Shown piece after piece: positions 53,022 through 64,000 of a DNA stretch of 64,000 nucleotides. This stretch comes from Phycomyces nitens (Eukaryota > Mucoromycota > Mucoromycetes > Mucorales > Phycomycetaceae): the NCBI GenBank assembly GCA_022702545.1, contig JAHRBC010000003.1:6944001-7008000 (forward strand). The letters run 5' to 3'. The position numbers and the translations under genes were made by a program. The notes beneath the pieces are model-generated. The model was not told the origin of the DNA and ran no database searches. It worked only from the letters and a program-made list of their open reading frames with translations. Position 1 is the stretch's first letter, and the number at the start of each line of letters is the position of its first letter.

Positions 53022-55357
53022 ATGCAGCAGGCACCCGTACTTGTTATGAGTAAGTTATTACAATATGTTGAAGAGGTCTGATGATGCCCAAATGATGCTC
53101 ACTGTTTATTACTTGAAAATCAATAGACACCAACATGGAAAGAGAGTCGGGACGTAAAGCCCAGCTCTCCAACATCACAGCTGCAAAGGTAATTAAGAAA
53201 TAATTAAAGGAAAAGGAAGAAGAAGAAGAAAAAGAAGAAAAAAATGGGCGATTGAGAGATGATGAAAGATGGATTGTTGATGATTCTGGTTACTCATCGC
53301 ATGTTGCATTTCATCAGACCGTTGCAGATGTCATCCGTACTTGTCTTGGTCCTCGATCTATGCTCAAGATGCTTCTCGATCCCATGGGCGGAATCTTGTT
53401 GACAAACGATGGTAACGCGATCTTGCGTGAAATCGAGGTCGACCATCCTGCTGCCAAGAGCATGATCGAGTTGTCAAGAACACAAGATGAAGAAGTTGGT
53501 GATGGCACCACAAGTGTCATTATTCTTGGTAAATACATTACCACCTTTTTTTTAAGAAAAAATATAATATTCAATGGCTGGGTATACGTACCATGTCTTT
53601 GCCTTCTCATTTGGTGTTTCTGACGCGTGCTGTTCCTTACTATTAGCCGGCGAGGTACTTGCTCAGGCCCTTCCCCATATCAAGAACAACATCCACCCCA
53701 TTGTGATCATCAGTGCCTACAAGAAGGCTCTTGAGGATGCATTGAAGATTGTCGAGGAAATCTCTAAGCCTGTGGATGTGACCAACAATGCAGAGATGCT
53801 TGCCTTGATCAAGTCTTCCATCGGTACCAAATTTGTAAACACCTGGAGCGACTTGATGTGCAAGCTTGCTTTGGATGCTGTCCGCACCGTTGCACGAGAG
53901 GAAGAGGGTACCGGTAGAACCGAGGTCGATATCAAGCGTTATGCTCGCGTCGAAAAGGTAATTGATTTCTGATGCCAAAAGATATTCAATCTTGAGCTTG
54001 TAGAGAGAGAGAGAGAGAGTAATGATTTTGTAATCTGTCAACTAAACATGATCATTGTGTTTAATAGATCCCTGGTGGTGAGATTGAGCAGTCCGAGGTC
54101 TTGGACGGTATCATCCTCAACAAGGATGTCACTCACCCCAAGATGCGTCGTAAGATTGAGAACCCTCGTATCATTCTCCTCGATTGCCCTCTTGAGTACA
54201 AGAAGGGTGAGTCCCAGACCAACATTGAGATCTCCAAGGAGGCAGACTGGAACCGTATTCTTCAGATTGAAGAGGAGCAGATCAAGGCTATGTGTGATAA
54301 GATTATCGAATTGAAGCCTGATATCGTATTCACCGAAAAGGGTGTCTCTGGTAAATATCCAAACAGTTTATGTATTTCAGTGTTCAATTAATGACAAGTT
54401 TCCCCCTTAGATCTTGCCCAGCACTACTTTGTCAAGAACAACATCACTGCCATTCGTCGTGTCCGCAAGACCGACAACAACCGTATTGCTCGTGCTGTTG
54501 GTGCCACCATTGTGAACCGTGTTGATGATCTTAGAGATACTGATGTCGGTACCCACTGTGGTCTGTTCTACATTGACAAGATTGGAGATGAGTAAGTTTT
54601 ATAGCTTTGAGCAATTGAACTTGGTCGATTGACGACGACATGCTATCAATTTAGGTACTTTACTTTCCTCACAAAGTGCAAGGACCCCAAGGCTTGCTCC
54701 ATTATTCTCCGTGGTCCTAGCAAAGATATCATTAACGAGGTTGAGCGTAACCTCCAGGACGCCATGTGTGTTGCACGCAACGTGTTCTTTAACGCAAAGC
54801 TCGCACCTGGTGGTGGAGCAACAGAAATGGCAGTATCTGTCAGACTTGAAGAAAAGGCCAAGACTATGGAAGGTGTTGAGCAATGGCCCTACAGATCTGC
54901 TGCTGAGGCTATGGAGGTTATTCCCCGTACTTTGATCCAGAACTGTGGTGCCAATGCCATCAAGGTCTTGACCCAGCTTAGAGCCAAGCATGCCAATGGA
55001 GAACACTCATTTGGTGTTGATGGTGAATCTGGCAAGGTAGTAGACATGAAGGATTATGGCATCTGGGAACCCAGTGCAGTCAAGATCCAGACCATCAAGA
55101 CCGCTATCGAGGTAAGGTGTAGAGATATCAAGATCAAGATGTGAAAGATGACTAAAATATCTATTGCCATTATAGTCTGCATGTCTGCTTTTGCGCGTAG
55201 ATGATATCGTCTCTGGTATCTCAAAGAACAAGAACCAAGGTGCTGGCCCTGGTGGTATGAGCCATGATGCTGCAGAGGTAAGTCATTATCAAACCATGAA
55301 AAGATGACAATATTAATCGCCTTTGAATTATAGGAGATGATTGGTGATCGCGAGTAA
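53022..55357 (+). CDS. CCT3: T-complex protein 1 subunit gamma (CCT3)
   Basis: Nine exons (53022-53049, 53127-53188, 53318-53528, 53647-53957, 54068-54350, 54411-54591, 54655-55111, 55176-55277, 55334-55357) give 1659 nt, 552 aa. The group II chaperonin fold is clear: the nucleotide site has LGPRSMLKMLLD, NDGNAILREI and EVGDGTTSVIIL. The apical part contains LLDCPLEYKKGE. The C-terminal equatorial part has RNVFFNAKLAPGGGATEM and KVVDMKDYGIWEP, the gamma-specific block. It is one of eight subunits of the cytosolic chaperonin that folds actin and tubulin, receiving clients from prefoldin (PFD5, 29.9 kb). The last exon encodes only seven residues. Length matches the family. Confidence 0.97.
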
Positions 55358-55738
55358 AGCACAAAAAAACAAAAACAAAAGATGTTGATATATATTCCAA
55401 ATGTCCAAAGAAAACACATAACAAAAATAAATAAACCCTCGACTTGAATATGTCGAATCTACTCAAGACACACACATACATTTTTATATCTTTGAGCATA
55501 TTTCACGCACACACACAAAAAAGTACGGCCCACCCTACTTCTTTATGTGTATCTTGTGCACAGACCTCTTTAGATTACTTACTATTTACACAACCAGAAA
55601 ACCAAAAAAAAAAAACCAAAACGAAAAGAATAAACAGATAGACCCCCCAATGGAGGAAATGAAGATCTATTGATTCTAAGCTTGTCATGTTTAACGTGCG
55701 GATGATTTTGGTATTGATTTCTTTCTTTCTTTTTGCTT

Positions 55739-56266
55739 TTAATAGTTGCTCGACTGTCTGTCATAATTGGCACCTCCTGCACGTCGAAGTCTTGTCAAGA
55801 CTTCCTTTTCATCGATATCATGAACATGGGATGCAGGAACTTCGATATGGAAGTTGCGAATGATGTTCTTTACGTCTGACATTTGAATGCCAAGCTTTGC
55901 CTTGCGCATCACACTCACTGACTCACCGCACCAGGGTACCAATACAAACTTGATGCGCTGTGAATACCTTTTAGATATGCAGGCATGCAATTGATTAATT
56001 AACATGTACATACATTGATATCCTCGTAAAGAGTCTATTACTTACTCATCATTGCTCAAGTTGATTCTCAAGTAACCCCAGCCAGCAACCTCAGGCTTCA
56101 ATTCCTTTGTAAATTCTTCCAGTCCACCCGAACCAAAACCAGCAACGATGAGACGGTCAGGCTTTCCATCTGCAAAAGTAAAGAAGGACCAGTTTGTTTC
56201 TGTCTTGTCATCCCGAACATCTTCGTATACATTGTAAAGTTCGGGATCAGAAATGTTCAAGGACAT
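55739..56266 (-). CDS. Coactosin-like ADF-homology protein
   Basis: Two exons (56266-56046, 55967-55739) give 450 nt, 149 aa. The ADF-H fold starts at DPELYNVYEDVRDD, as in coactosin. A glycine-rich segment (GFGSGGLEEF) and the strand WGYLRINLSNDEYSQRIKF follow. The long actin-binding helix region is VSVMRKAKLGIQMSDVKNII. The C-terminus (VLTRLRRAGGANY) matches the conserved end of coactosins. These proteins bind F-actin without severing it and counter capping. Length agrees with the 140-150 aa family norm. It sits convergent to CCT3. Confidence 0.93.
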
Positions 56267-57514
56267 GATGAGCAGATGAAGTATAATACACAAAGAGAAG
56301 AGGTGTAAGAAAGGTACGTAAAGGTAGTGCCTAATATTTTTATTTTCCTTTTTTAAAAACAACCAATGATATTATGGCGGAGTGCAAAATGTAACCAATA
56401 TATGTGAAAATTGTTCTTTTTATAAATTTGTATCGAAATGCCATAGTTACAGACCCATCTTTCCTCTCTAGCCCCACGCCTCCTTTATAGTCACTGCTGG
56501 CGAGTGATCCCCTTTGTTCACCAAGGGTAGCAATGCTATATCAAGAGAGTAGTCTTGAGCAGAGTAATAAAAACAAAAAGTATGGTGCTTTTTTATCTAT
56601 TTATTTATTAGATCTAACTTTTATAGTCTTGATATTATTTTCATTTGCGCATTTTCCCGTGGTATTAAATGAATGAAAATATGAATTGGTTATTTGTGCA
56701 CATGTATCTATTTACGTCTGGATCATTTTACTCGTAGGTGGCTCAAGGAATAAGAGTTGAATGACCTCTTTCTAATGGGTGTATATTTAGCCAATCCAAA
56801 CTCCACCAAGAATATAGACACATATACATATACACATATATATATGATAGACAACAAGACAGAATGTAACAGGTTAAAAAAGAAACAATCAGAATTAGAA
56901 AGTCGTGATTTTGAAGCATATTTTGGAATATAATCAAATCTCCCATTTTTGATAGTAAACATCAAAGGGGAGGATATCAAAAAGGTGTGTGAATTATTAT
57001 AAACATTCTAAAAATAAGTGTATAAAAGATTTATTTATATACATACATATACTACTAATAAAAAATGATAATTGCAGCCAGATAATACATTGGTTCCCAT
57101 TTGTCGATGCAGGCAAGGTTCAATCCTTTGGACACGTTTGTGAATCTATAGAAAGCATGTACAAGAATAGGAAGTTACATGTAAATTGAATAGCCAGCCC
57201 ATATTCATACGCCCCACCACCGTCATCGGCCCCGTTACACAGCTTGCAATGGTATAGCCCAGTCAGCAAACCTACTACAGAACTTTTTTTATATAGTTTC
57301 TCTTGCATTCATATACATAAATACACCAATATTATTTGTATTTTGTATTTTTTAAAAAAAGGCTAAAAAACCAATAAAAGCAAAACCTTTTTTCTCCAGA
57401 AACACCTTTCTCTATAAAATATAACCCTTTTTTATTCTTATTCTTATTCTTATTCTTATTCTTATTCTTATTTATTTCCTGTCTAGTTTTTGTCCTGTTA
57501 TTTCCTCTATTTAA
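56267..57514. other. Intergenic region with hexamer repeat before the protease gene
   Basis: About 1.25 kb with no supported gene. A (TTATTC)n tandem repeat, about six copies, lies at 57432-57470, some 45 bp before the protease ATG, within a T-rich leader. Confidence 0.55.
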
Positions 57515-58759
57515 ATGTTAAAGCCTTTGGTTATCAAGATCTCCATACTTTCCCTGGCCTTAACATGTCTCTTGAGCCAAACCCAGGCACTTTCTAGCCC
57601 CCTCAGATTCCCACTTACCCAAAGACAACGACCCGGTAACACTCTACCCAAAAGATGTACTCGGCACCTCCATGAGTCCCATCAAGACACTTCTGCAATA
57701 TCCCTCATTGAAGACAAGGAGCTTGAAGAATATGGAATCACTGTCTCGGTTGGCACACCTCCAACAGATTTCCTTTTAATATTCGACACCGGCAGTGCAG
57801 ACACCTGGCTTCCCTCCTCGGCCTGTACCCCTAAAGCAGGCTGTCCATCGAACCGAAAATACAACCCAACAAAGTCCTCGACATATGTTCGCAGCACTAT
57901 TGATTATTCCATCGACTACTACAGTGCCGACGTGAATGGGTCCTATTTCAATGACACTGTCAAGTTTGGAGGCTTCACCTTGGAAAATCAATTCATTGGT
58001 CTGGTAAAAACGATGACAGGCTCACTTACTGATCAGACAGGCGATATTGTCCTTGACGGAGTGTTTGGTGCCGGTATTCCCGGTTCATCTTCTCTGTCAA
58101 TTGAAAGGAACGAGACCTATCTGACTATGCCCATGGATCTGTATGCAAAAGGACTGATTCCCGAGCCTTTGTTTTCAGTCTTTCTCGGCCAACAAGACTT
58201 GAATGGCGAGGTCATTTTTGGAGCCATAGATCATAAAAGGGCATCTACTCCAATCATCTACGTAGATGTTGCATTGTTCGAAGACGTAAATGGCTACACT
58301 TACTTTAATCGCTGGTACTCTTCGGCTTATCATATCGAGGTTGGCAGCGAGCATATCGAAATCGAGAACGCTCCATCGACACCCTTCGTGTTTGATACAG
58401 GAACTAACAGTATAGCTCTTCCAACCTATCTTGCCGACAAAGTAACACAAGGCCTTGTACCAGATGCTGTAAAGAATGGTACCATTTATAATGTGGACTG
58501 TTCCTACCTTAATAGCACGCGTCCCTTCCGGATCGTCTTCCCTGGTGCAGAGTTCGCTCCTCACCAACCAAAGAACCTGAATGTGACACTAGAGTTACCA
58601 GTCAGCAAAATGGTCGTTCGCTCAGGCTCAACTTGCAGGCTCATAGTTGAGAGCGACGATAATTCGTTTCCTGTTCTTGGAAACCTGTTCCTTCGACACT
58701 TCATTACCGTGTTTGACTTTGGAAACTACGTTATCGGTATCTCTCCACTCAAGCACTAG
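57515..58759 (+). CDS. Secreted pepsin-like aspartic protease (family A1)
   Basis: A single-exon ORF of 414 aa. The N-terminal hydrophobic stretch (ISILSLALTCLLSQTQA) is a signal peptide, followed by a propeptide with basic residues up to about 60-70. Two active-site motifs are present: FDTGSADTW with D91 and FDTGTNSIALP with D294. The flap region Tyr is in the segment after 125 (IDYSIDYYSADVNGSY). Several N-x-S/T sites (for example NGS, NDT, NET, NGT, NST, NVT) suggest glycosylation. There is no GPI-type tail, so it is probably soluble, vacuolar or extracellular. Lack of introns contrasts with its neighbours and is common among expanded zygomycete protease families. Confidence 0.94.
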   Translation: MLKPLVIKISILSLALTCLLSQTQALSSPLRFPLTQRQRPGNTLPKRCTRHLHESHQDTSAISLIEDKELEEYGITVSVGTPPTDFLLIFDTGSADTWLPSSACTPKAGCPSNRKYNPTKSSTYVRSTIDYSIDYYSADVNGSYFNDTVKFGGFTLENQFIGLVKTMTGSLTDQTGDIVLDGVFGAGIPGSSSLSIERNETYLTMPMDLYAKGLIPEPLFSVFLGQQDLNGEVIFGAIDHKRASTPIIYVDVALFEDVNGYTYFNRWYSSAYHIEVGSEHIEIENAPSTPFVFDTGTNSIALPTYLADKVTQGLVPDAVKNGTIYNVDCSYLNSTRPFRIVFPGAEFAPHQPKNLNVTLELPVSKMVVRSGSTCRLIVESDDNSFPVLGNLFLRHFITVFDFGNYVIGISPLKH

Positions 58760-61700
58760 ATAATTAAACGGATGTTGCAATTCATAATATTTTTATTCCT
58801 ATAATCCTGTCTGTATCTGAATATATGTACTCATTTAATCTAGATTTTCTTATAACATTTAATGGTCCTTTTATACATATACATATATATATATCTATAT
58901 ATCTCTATCGATGTATATCTTTATCTCATAAACTCTCTCACTCTCTTAACTATTCCATGATAAAGAAGCTTCACAGCACGAGTGCCAATCTACATTAATT
59001 ACTGGTTCAATTAAAAGGTACAATTTGAGATTAGAAAAAGAGAAAACTAAAAACTCTAATTGGCCTATAAAAAAGAAATTACGAAACCTTGAGTCAAAGT
59101 TAAGTTTAGCACCAAGAAAACGCGTTTCTTGTGTTCAATCCACTTATTCTCCTTATTTTAATGACAGATTTCACAGTGAAAATCAAGACTATAAGCTCCC
59201 CCTTTTTTTTCTTTCTTTCTATACACATAACAAATACAGATCCTTCCAGGCCCTTATTTTTTTTAGTATTATTATTATTCCTGTTAGACCAGGAACTCTC
59301 GTCCCACCAGAACATCGATCCAATATCTCAAAGGTCCTTTGATATTTGACCATATTAATCTTATATTGTCTATAATCACATTTTAAAAAAAAAGGGACCT
59401 CTGACAATCCATGGTCTCCATTACTGTCTCCAAAACATCTGCAATACACATCGTCTTTAAACCTAATTATGCTTTTTTTTGCTTTCGATAATCAAATTTG
59501 AATAAAGAACAAAAAAAGAATGGCTTCTTTACCGAGGATACGATCAACCGGTCCCGAAATGTCCAAGAGCGTAATGAGGAGGGTAGTACCTTTGCTTTTT
59601 TAGAATGATCCGTGGCATGTTACAGAAAATATTAAAGAAACGCGTTATCCACCAAGGTTACATTGGGACTTTTTTTTTGGTTGGTTTATTTTGGAGTTAT
59701 CGACATATTTGCTCTTGTAATCAAGAGATTTATTATTTATTTTGCATGGACAAAACTCTCCAGTGCTTCATTCACCAATAAGACTTCAATTGACTGTCGT
59801 TTGATAGAAAACAGTATGATAAAGAGTGGGCCTGCATATGGGAGGTTGTTAATTATGAAATCCAGTTTCTTTAATGACGATCAAAAAAAATTTAAAACAA
59901 AAAGAATCACTCTCCTGGAGGCTTGATAATCTTTAAACTCTGAAGATGAACTATTGGCATTGTTGTAAAACACACGGCTGATTTCTTAAATTATTGCCAA
60001 TATATGTCTCTTGAATGATCACTTGCAGGTCCATAAGAATGTCCAAGTTCGATGATCTTGCACAAGTATCTATTTAAAGACCCTTGAGCTTATTTATGAA
60101 AGAGTATGATTGATAGGAATACCTGAGATGTGATTCTGCTTACCATAAACTATCCCAGACACGATGCTTTTTTTTTTGTGGTTTATAATTACACAGTGTG
60201 TTTTCCGTGCAGTTCCAACTCGAGAGACCTCTACGGATCCTTTAATTGAAAGCTACACAGAAAATAAGAAGCTTATAGCTCATTTAGAATCAAAATAAAT
60301 AAAAACAATTGGCTTTACATATTATTATTATGTGTGTGTGTGTGAATAATATATTTTGTTTATATGCGTCCTTTTTCTCTCTATTAAGAAAATATATATA
60401 AATATAACTTGTGTTTTTTGTGGCAACTGGTAATTGCTTGTAGGACTTGATCAGGTACGAGTCTCCTTGACCATATAAAGGAGGTATCGTATCCTTTTGA
60501 TGTGCCTCGACAAGTGTCAATTGCTGCAATTAGAGGATTTAATATTGTGTTTTCCCAACAGTAAAGCCACAAAACTTCACCTTTGTCTTTTTTTCCCCTT
60601 TTTTTTCGAACCAGATCAGCTCCTGAATTTTACAAAATGACAAATGGTATTTGAAATTTATGCTTTATTATTACTATTATTTTTAACACTGATAGTTTAT
60701 AGAAACATGGTCCCTCTCGCCTCAATCAAAGTAACATTAATTATAATTTAATTGCCACCAGATATATCAAAGAACAGAAGGAACAGAAATAGCAGAAATA
60801 GCAGAAATTGAAGAATTGATGTGCAATCTAGTCAAACTAGACATGTAGGAAGCGTATGATGCTCTATATGTGACTATAAAATGGTTTTATGCCATTTCTG
60901 GTTCTCCATCTATAACCACATTAAAGGTACACTTTGCCGATCAGTACATCTAGTTGTATAGATGAAAGCATTTACACTGTCTAAACCCCAAAACATTGAC
61001 TGATGGTTTAAGGAATACCTATATATTACACAATCTTTATATCATACTAGTTAATATATATAATATTATTATTAGTAGTTGGACAAACAGGAAAAGAAAC
61101 ATTCCGTATTCTTTCTAGCAAGACAGATGACAAGGCACCAGAAAGGCTTTGGTGGTGTCTTGAATTGGCCAAGACCTCCTTCTTCAAACCCCAATTTTTT
61201 CTTTTTTTTTTTTTAAAAAAAAACCCCCTTGTCATATCTACTCTTGGGCTTTGACTCGACGTTTCTACATGTCATACCCAAGCCTGTTTGTATAGATACA
61301 AACATTTGTCATCATGTAGTAATAACGTATACATCTGGCTATAATAAAGCCTGTCATATGGCTAATTTTGGCTTTATTTTTGGCATGTAAATGGCTGAGT
61401 GAGATAAAGAATTGTTTTTTTTAACAAAAGAAATCAAGCCAACAGATAATACCCATGATGAATACCAAAGGCCATAAATCATGTCAGATGTATATACACA
61501 GCCTGATATTCATAAAGTGACAAATTAAGCCACTTTATAAATTTTGGCGCGTTTATGACTACATTTACTAGAAGAAGAAGAAAGCCCACAAATCCATCTT
61601 TCTGAAATATTGTCAAAAAAAAACACACACACACACACACTGGTCTCTATTGTTCAGAAACTAATGATAATAAAATACCTAGCTAACAATCTGTTTATTG

Positions 61701-64000
61701 AGAGTAAATAGAGCCTACAAGCTGTAGTAGGCTGAAAGCTTCAAGTGATTATGCATGTGCATGTGAAGAATACCGCGGTTCTTTACACATGATACAGTTG
61801 AGCTTTGAGGCAAAATCACTATTAAATTAATTATAGTTTTAAATGGATTTGCGAGGCTTTATGTTTGAGTAACAATGTTGGAGCATCAATGTAAATGTAG
61901 CCTACTGAATCTTGAGAAAGCAACTAGCAATTCATTTGCGTGTTCCTGAATTTACATGAAATAAAATCCAGTGTTTGGACTATCCAATTTATGTGCTCAT
62001 TGTTCGTAGATATCAATGTCTGTACTGGATTTTGTCTATATAACAATGAAAAGATAGACTTTATTTCCTATTTTGTGCAGCATTTTTATATTTATAGAGA
62101 AATGGACGTTTCCAATCAACATATTGGCTATCAGGAAACAATTACACTGATTTATATATTTATATATATAAAACGATATGAAAAGTCATTAGTGATTTCT
62201 GGAATTTTGCTTATTGGAATAAACAAAACAAAACAAAACAAAACAAAAAAGACTTTATTCTTTATGTAAAAGAACCATTTCCGGTTTCAGATATTGTATC
62301 GTACAAGACATAAATCAAAAGCACAGCTTATTTGAAGACATTCTTTTGTGAACACTTTTGTTGTACTAAGCAATATAGCCATATAAGGAATAGAAAAATG
62401 GCTGAATTGAAATAACTCTAGGTTTAAAAGATATATATTGAAAGGAATATATATTTTTAGAGACGAGAGTACACATGCCCTAAATAAATATGCTCTTACA
62501 ACGTTTCTCATACAATGCCATATAATCGATGAACCTTAAAGCGCTCACTTTGTGGCACTGTTTCCTTGTACGCTTTTTTTTTTGTCTTTTTATTATTCAC
62601 GGGCGGTCTTGGCTGTCCAATAGACTGTGTTTCCAGTCATCAAGTGTTCGCAACTGATGTATGATTAAATTCAAATATTCATGACATAATCATATTCTGT
62701 ATACCATAGTTACTCTAGTTGAAAAAAAAAATCATAATGATTCTAGATGCCACTGGTCTGGATAACTGTAGAGGGCTACTAAACCAAATGGGCCCCATTA
62801 CAGGTCATAAAAAAACTAATATTTATTGATGCTGTCAAACCATCTACAGCAGGTCACCCAATATATCTTGGGTTAATTCAACGTAATCTCGGGCATATTT
62901 TGTAACCGAAATACGCCCACATACATATACCTCATATGCTGTGCAGATTGCAGACATACAAAAGCATGAGTTGCTTATAATTCGTCATGGACCCGCAAAT
63001 TCTCTCTGCTGAAATACGGCTTGGGGCTTACAAAAGCAATGCAAAGCATCTGCTCTTGATATTTCTGCATTGCTTTTATTTTTATTTGGGGTTTAGAGGC
63101 GTTTCATATGTTTAATTCAGTGGTATCCTTTGGTGTATTGGAAATTTATTTTATCGTCTGTTGATATTCTGAGTGCAGTTTGCTAAAAAGATAAACTCTG
63201 GTCTACACACACACACACACACACACAAGCATTCCCATATATTCATGGGTATGTGTATCTAACATTGATCAATAAATTAAGAGTCTATATTCAAAAAGAC
63301 AATGTGATTTCCCAGGTGCCAAACCATTTGTGATATAGTAAAATACCCTTTAAGAATAATTATAATATCCATCTTGAGTACTAGCAGCCGCCATTCCCTC
63401 ACTTTTCGTATATATCTCAACAAAGGTTGCATGTAAAGCAGTAGGCAAAGGAGAATGCAAAGGAGAATGCAAAACAGTATGCGAAACAGTATGCAAAACA
63501 GTATGCACTCTGACAAGCCAGATTACTATCTGTAGAAAAGTAAAGCCTATTCAACTATAATGCATCACTAATGGAACATTTGGCTGGTTTCCTAGACCCA
63601 GTCCTTTGGACCTACAATAAGTTTTACTAAAAAAAAAACAAAGAAAGCTTTGTGGGGAGCTTCTTTTTTGTAGAGAAAGCCTATTACAGCGATTAAGCTA
63701 TTCGTATCCTAGAGTTAACATTAATAATAAAACTTTAAAGAATTGACTTTTCGGCACTGCTAGATTGGAAATACATCATGGAACCAATTGTCTCGAGTAA
63801 GCTTATTTGGTTTGTTAGAGAGATTAAAACAAATAGCCAAAAAAAAAAAGAAGCCAGGCGTATCAACCATTAGAGTCGTATGTTGACCTTGTATTCATGA
63901 TAAAATCAATTTGTTTAGACAGAATATGTTGAGGTGTACGAGTATTTCATATTAGAACCATTTCTATATTAAGTGAGATTGAAAAAGGTAGAGATGTACG
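58760..64000. other. Gene-poor, AT-rich tail with simple repeats
   Basis: 5.2 kb in which no ORF has a recognised domain and frames are short. It holds microsatellites: an AC run at about 61621-61640, (AAACA)n at 62221-62248, an AC run at about 63205-63228 and a 12-bp tandem array at 63445-63504. A T14/A10 palindrome-like tract lies near 61199-61224. It could be intergenic space, decayed mobile DNA or hold unrecognised RNA genes. Confidence 0.5.
63445..63504. repeat. Five-unit 12-bp tandem array
   Basis: Two copies of GCAAAGGAGAAT are followed by three of GC(A/G)AAACAGTAT, in register with no gaps, 60 bp in all. Confidence 0.9.

Noticed and set aside
59663..59926. 87-codon ORF with a hydrophobic start
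   Set aside because: Low-complexity AT-rich sequence with no domain, no neighbouring exon and no promoter-like element.
63445..63504. Possible CRISPR-like array
   Set aside because: Units are contiguous 12-mers without spacers in a eukaryotic AT-rich region; this is a simple tandem repeat.

Overview
This window looks like nuclear DNA of an early-diverging fungus, most likely Mucoromycota (zygomycete-type). Coding exons carry moderate GC and are interrupted by many short introns (mostly 45-120 nt). Intergenic DNA is AT-rich and full of simple repeats. The gene set is fungal: formin, SEC16, COX5, a GCN4-type bZIP and a xylitol/sorbitol dehydrogenase. Two introns read as U12-type AT-AC introns and there is a DNMT1-class DNA methyltransferase; both are absent from most well-studied ascomycetes. 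The species cannot be named from the sequence alone. Gene models were spliced by hand; for almost every multi-exon gene the exon lengths sum to an exact open reading frame.

Layout. 1-1937: BAR-SH3 membrane-bending protein on the minus strand, cut by the window edge. 2.1-4.9 kb: a transposon-derived patch with a Tc1-like helix-turn-helix ORF, a possible secreted small protein, and a decayed, internally deleted LINE. 5.3-12.9 kb: V-ATPase subunit a, an orphan 249-aa protein, a P-loop kinase and RAD18. 13.2-18.7 kb: DNMT1-type methyltransferase with a CUE-like N-terminus, then a Myb/SANT-like protein. 18.7-21.1 kb holds no convincing gene. 21.1-30.8 kb: polyol dehydrogenase, FHA/coiled-coil tail-anchored protein, a small basic protein, ZPR1, COX5 and prefoldin 5. 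31.1-43.1 kb: two giant genes, a diaphanous-type formin and SEC16. 44-46.5 kb: mitochondrial DEAD-box helicase and GCN4/CPC1-like bZIP with upstream ORFs. 48.3-58.8 kb: FAD-linked oxidase, CobW/COG0523 GTPase, peptidyl-tRNA hydrolase, CCT3, coactosin and a secreted aspartic protease. 58.8-64 kb is a gene-poor AT-rich tail.

The genes are mostly independent housekeeping loci, often divergently arranged. Functional threads include actin and membrane shape (BAR-SH3, formin, coactosin, prefoldin, CCT), secretion (SEC16, V-ATPase, protease), mitochondrial function (COX5, Mrh4-like helicase, Pth1) and genome maintenance (RAD18, P-loop kinase, DNMT1). The most unusual signals are in splicing: two AT-AC introns, at least four GC-AG introns with the same donor hexamer, a predicted two-nucleotide exon, and a 13-nt exon carrying a metal-binding motif. 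The other notable signal is the predicted ubiquitin-binding domain fused to DNMT1.
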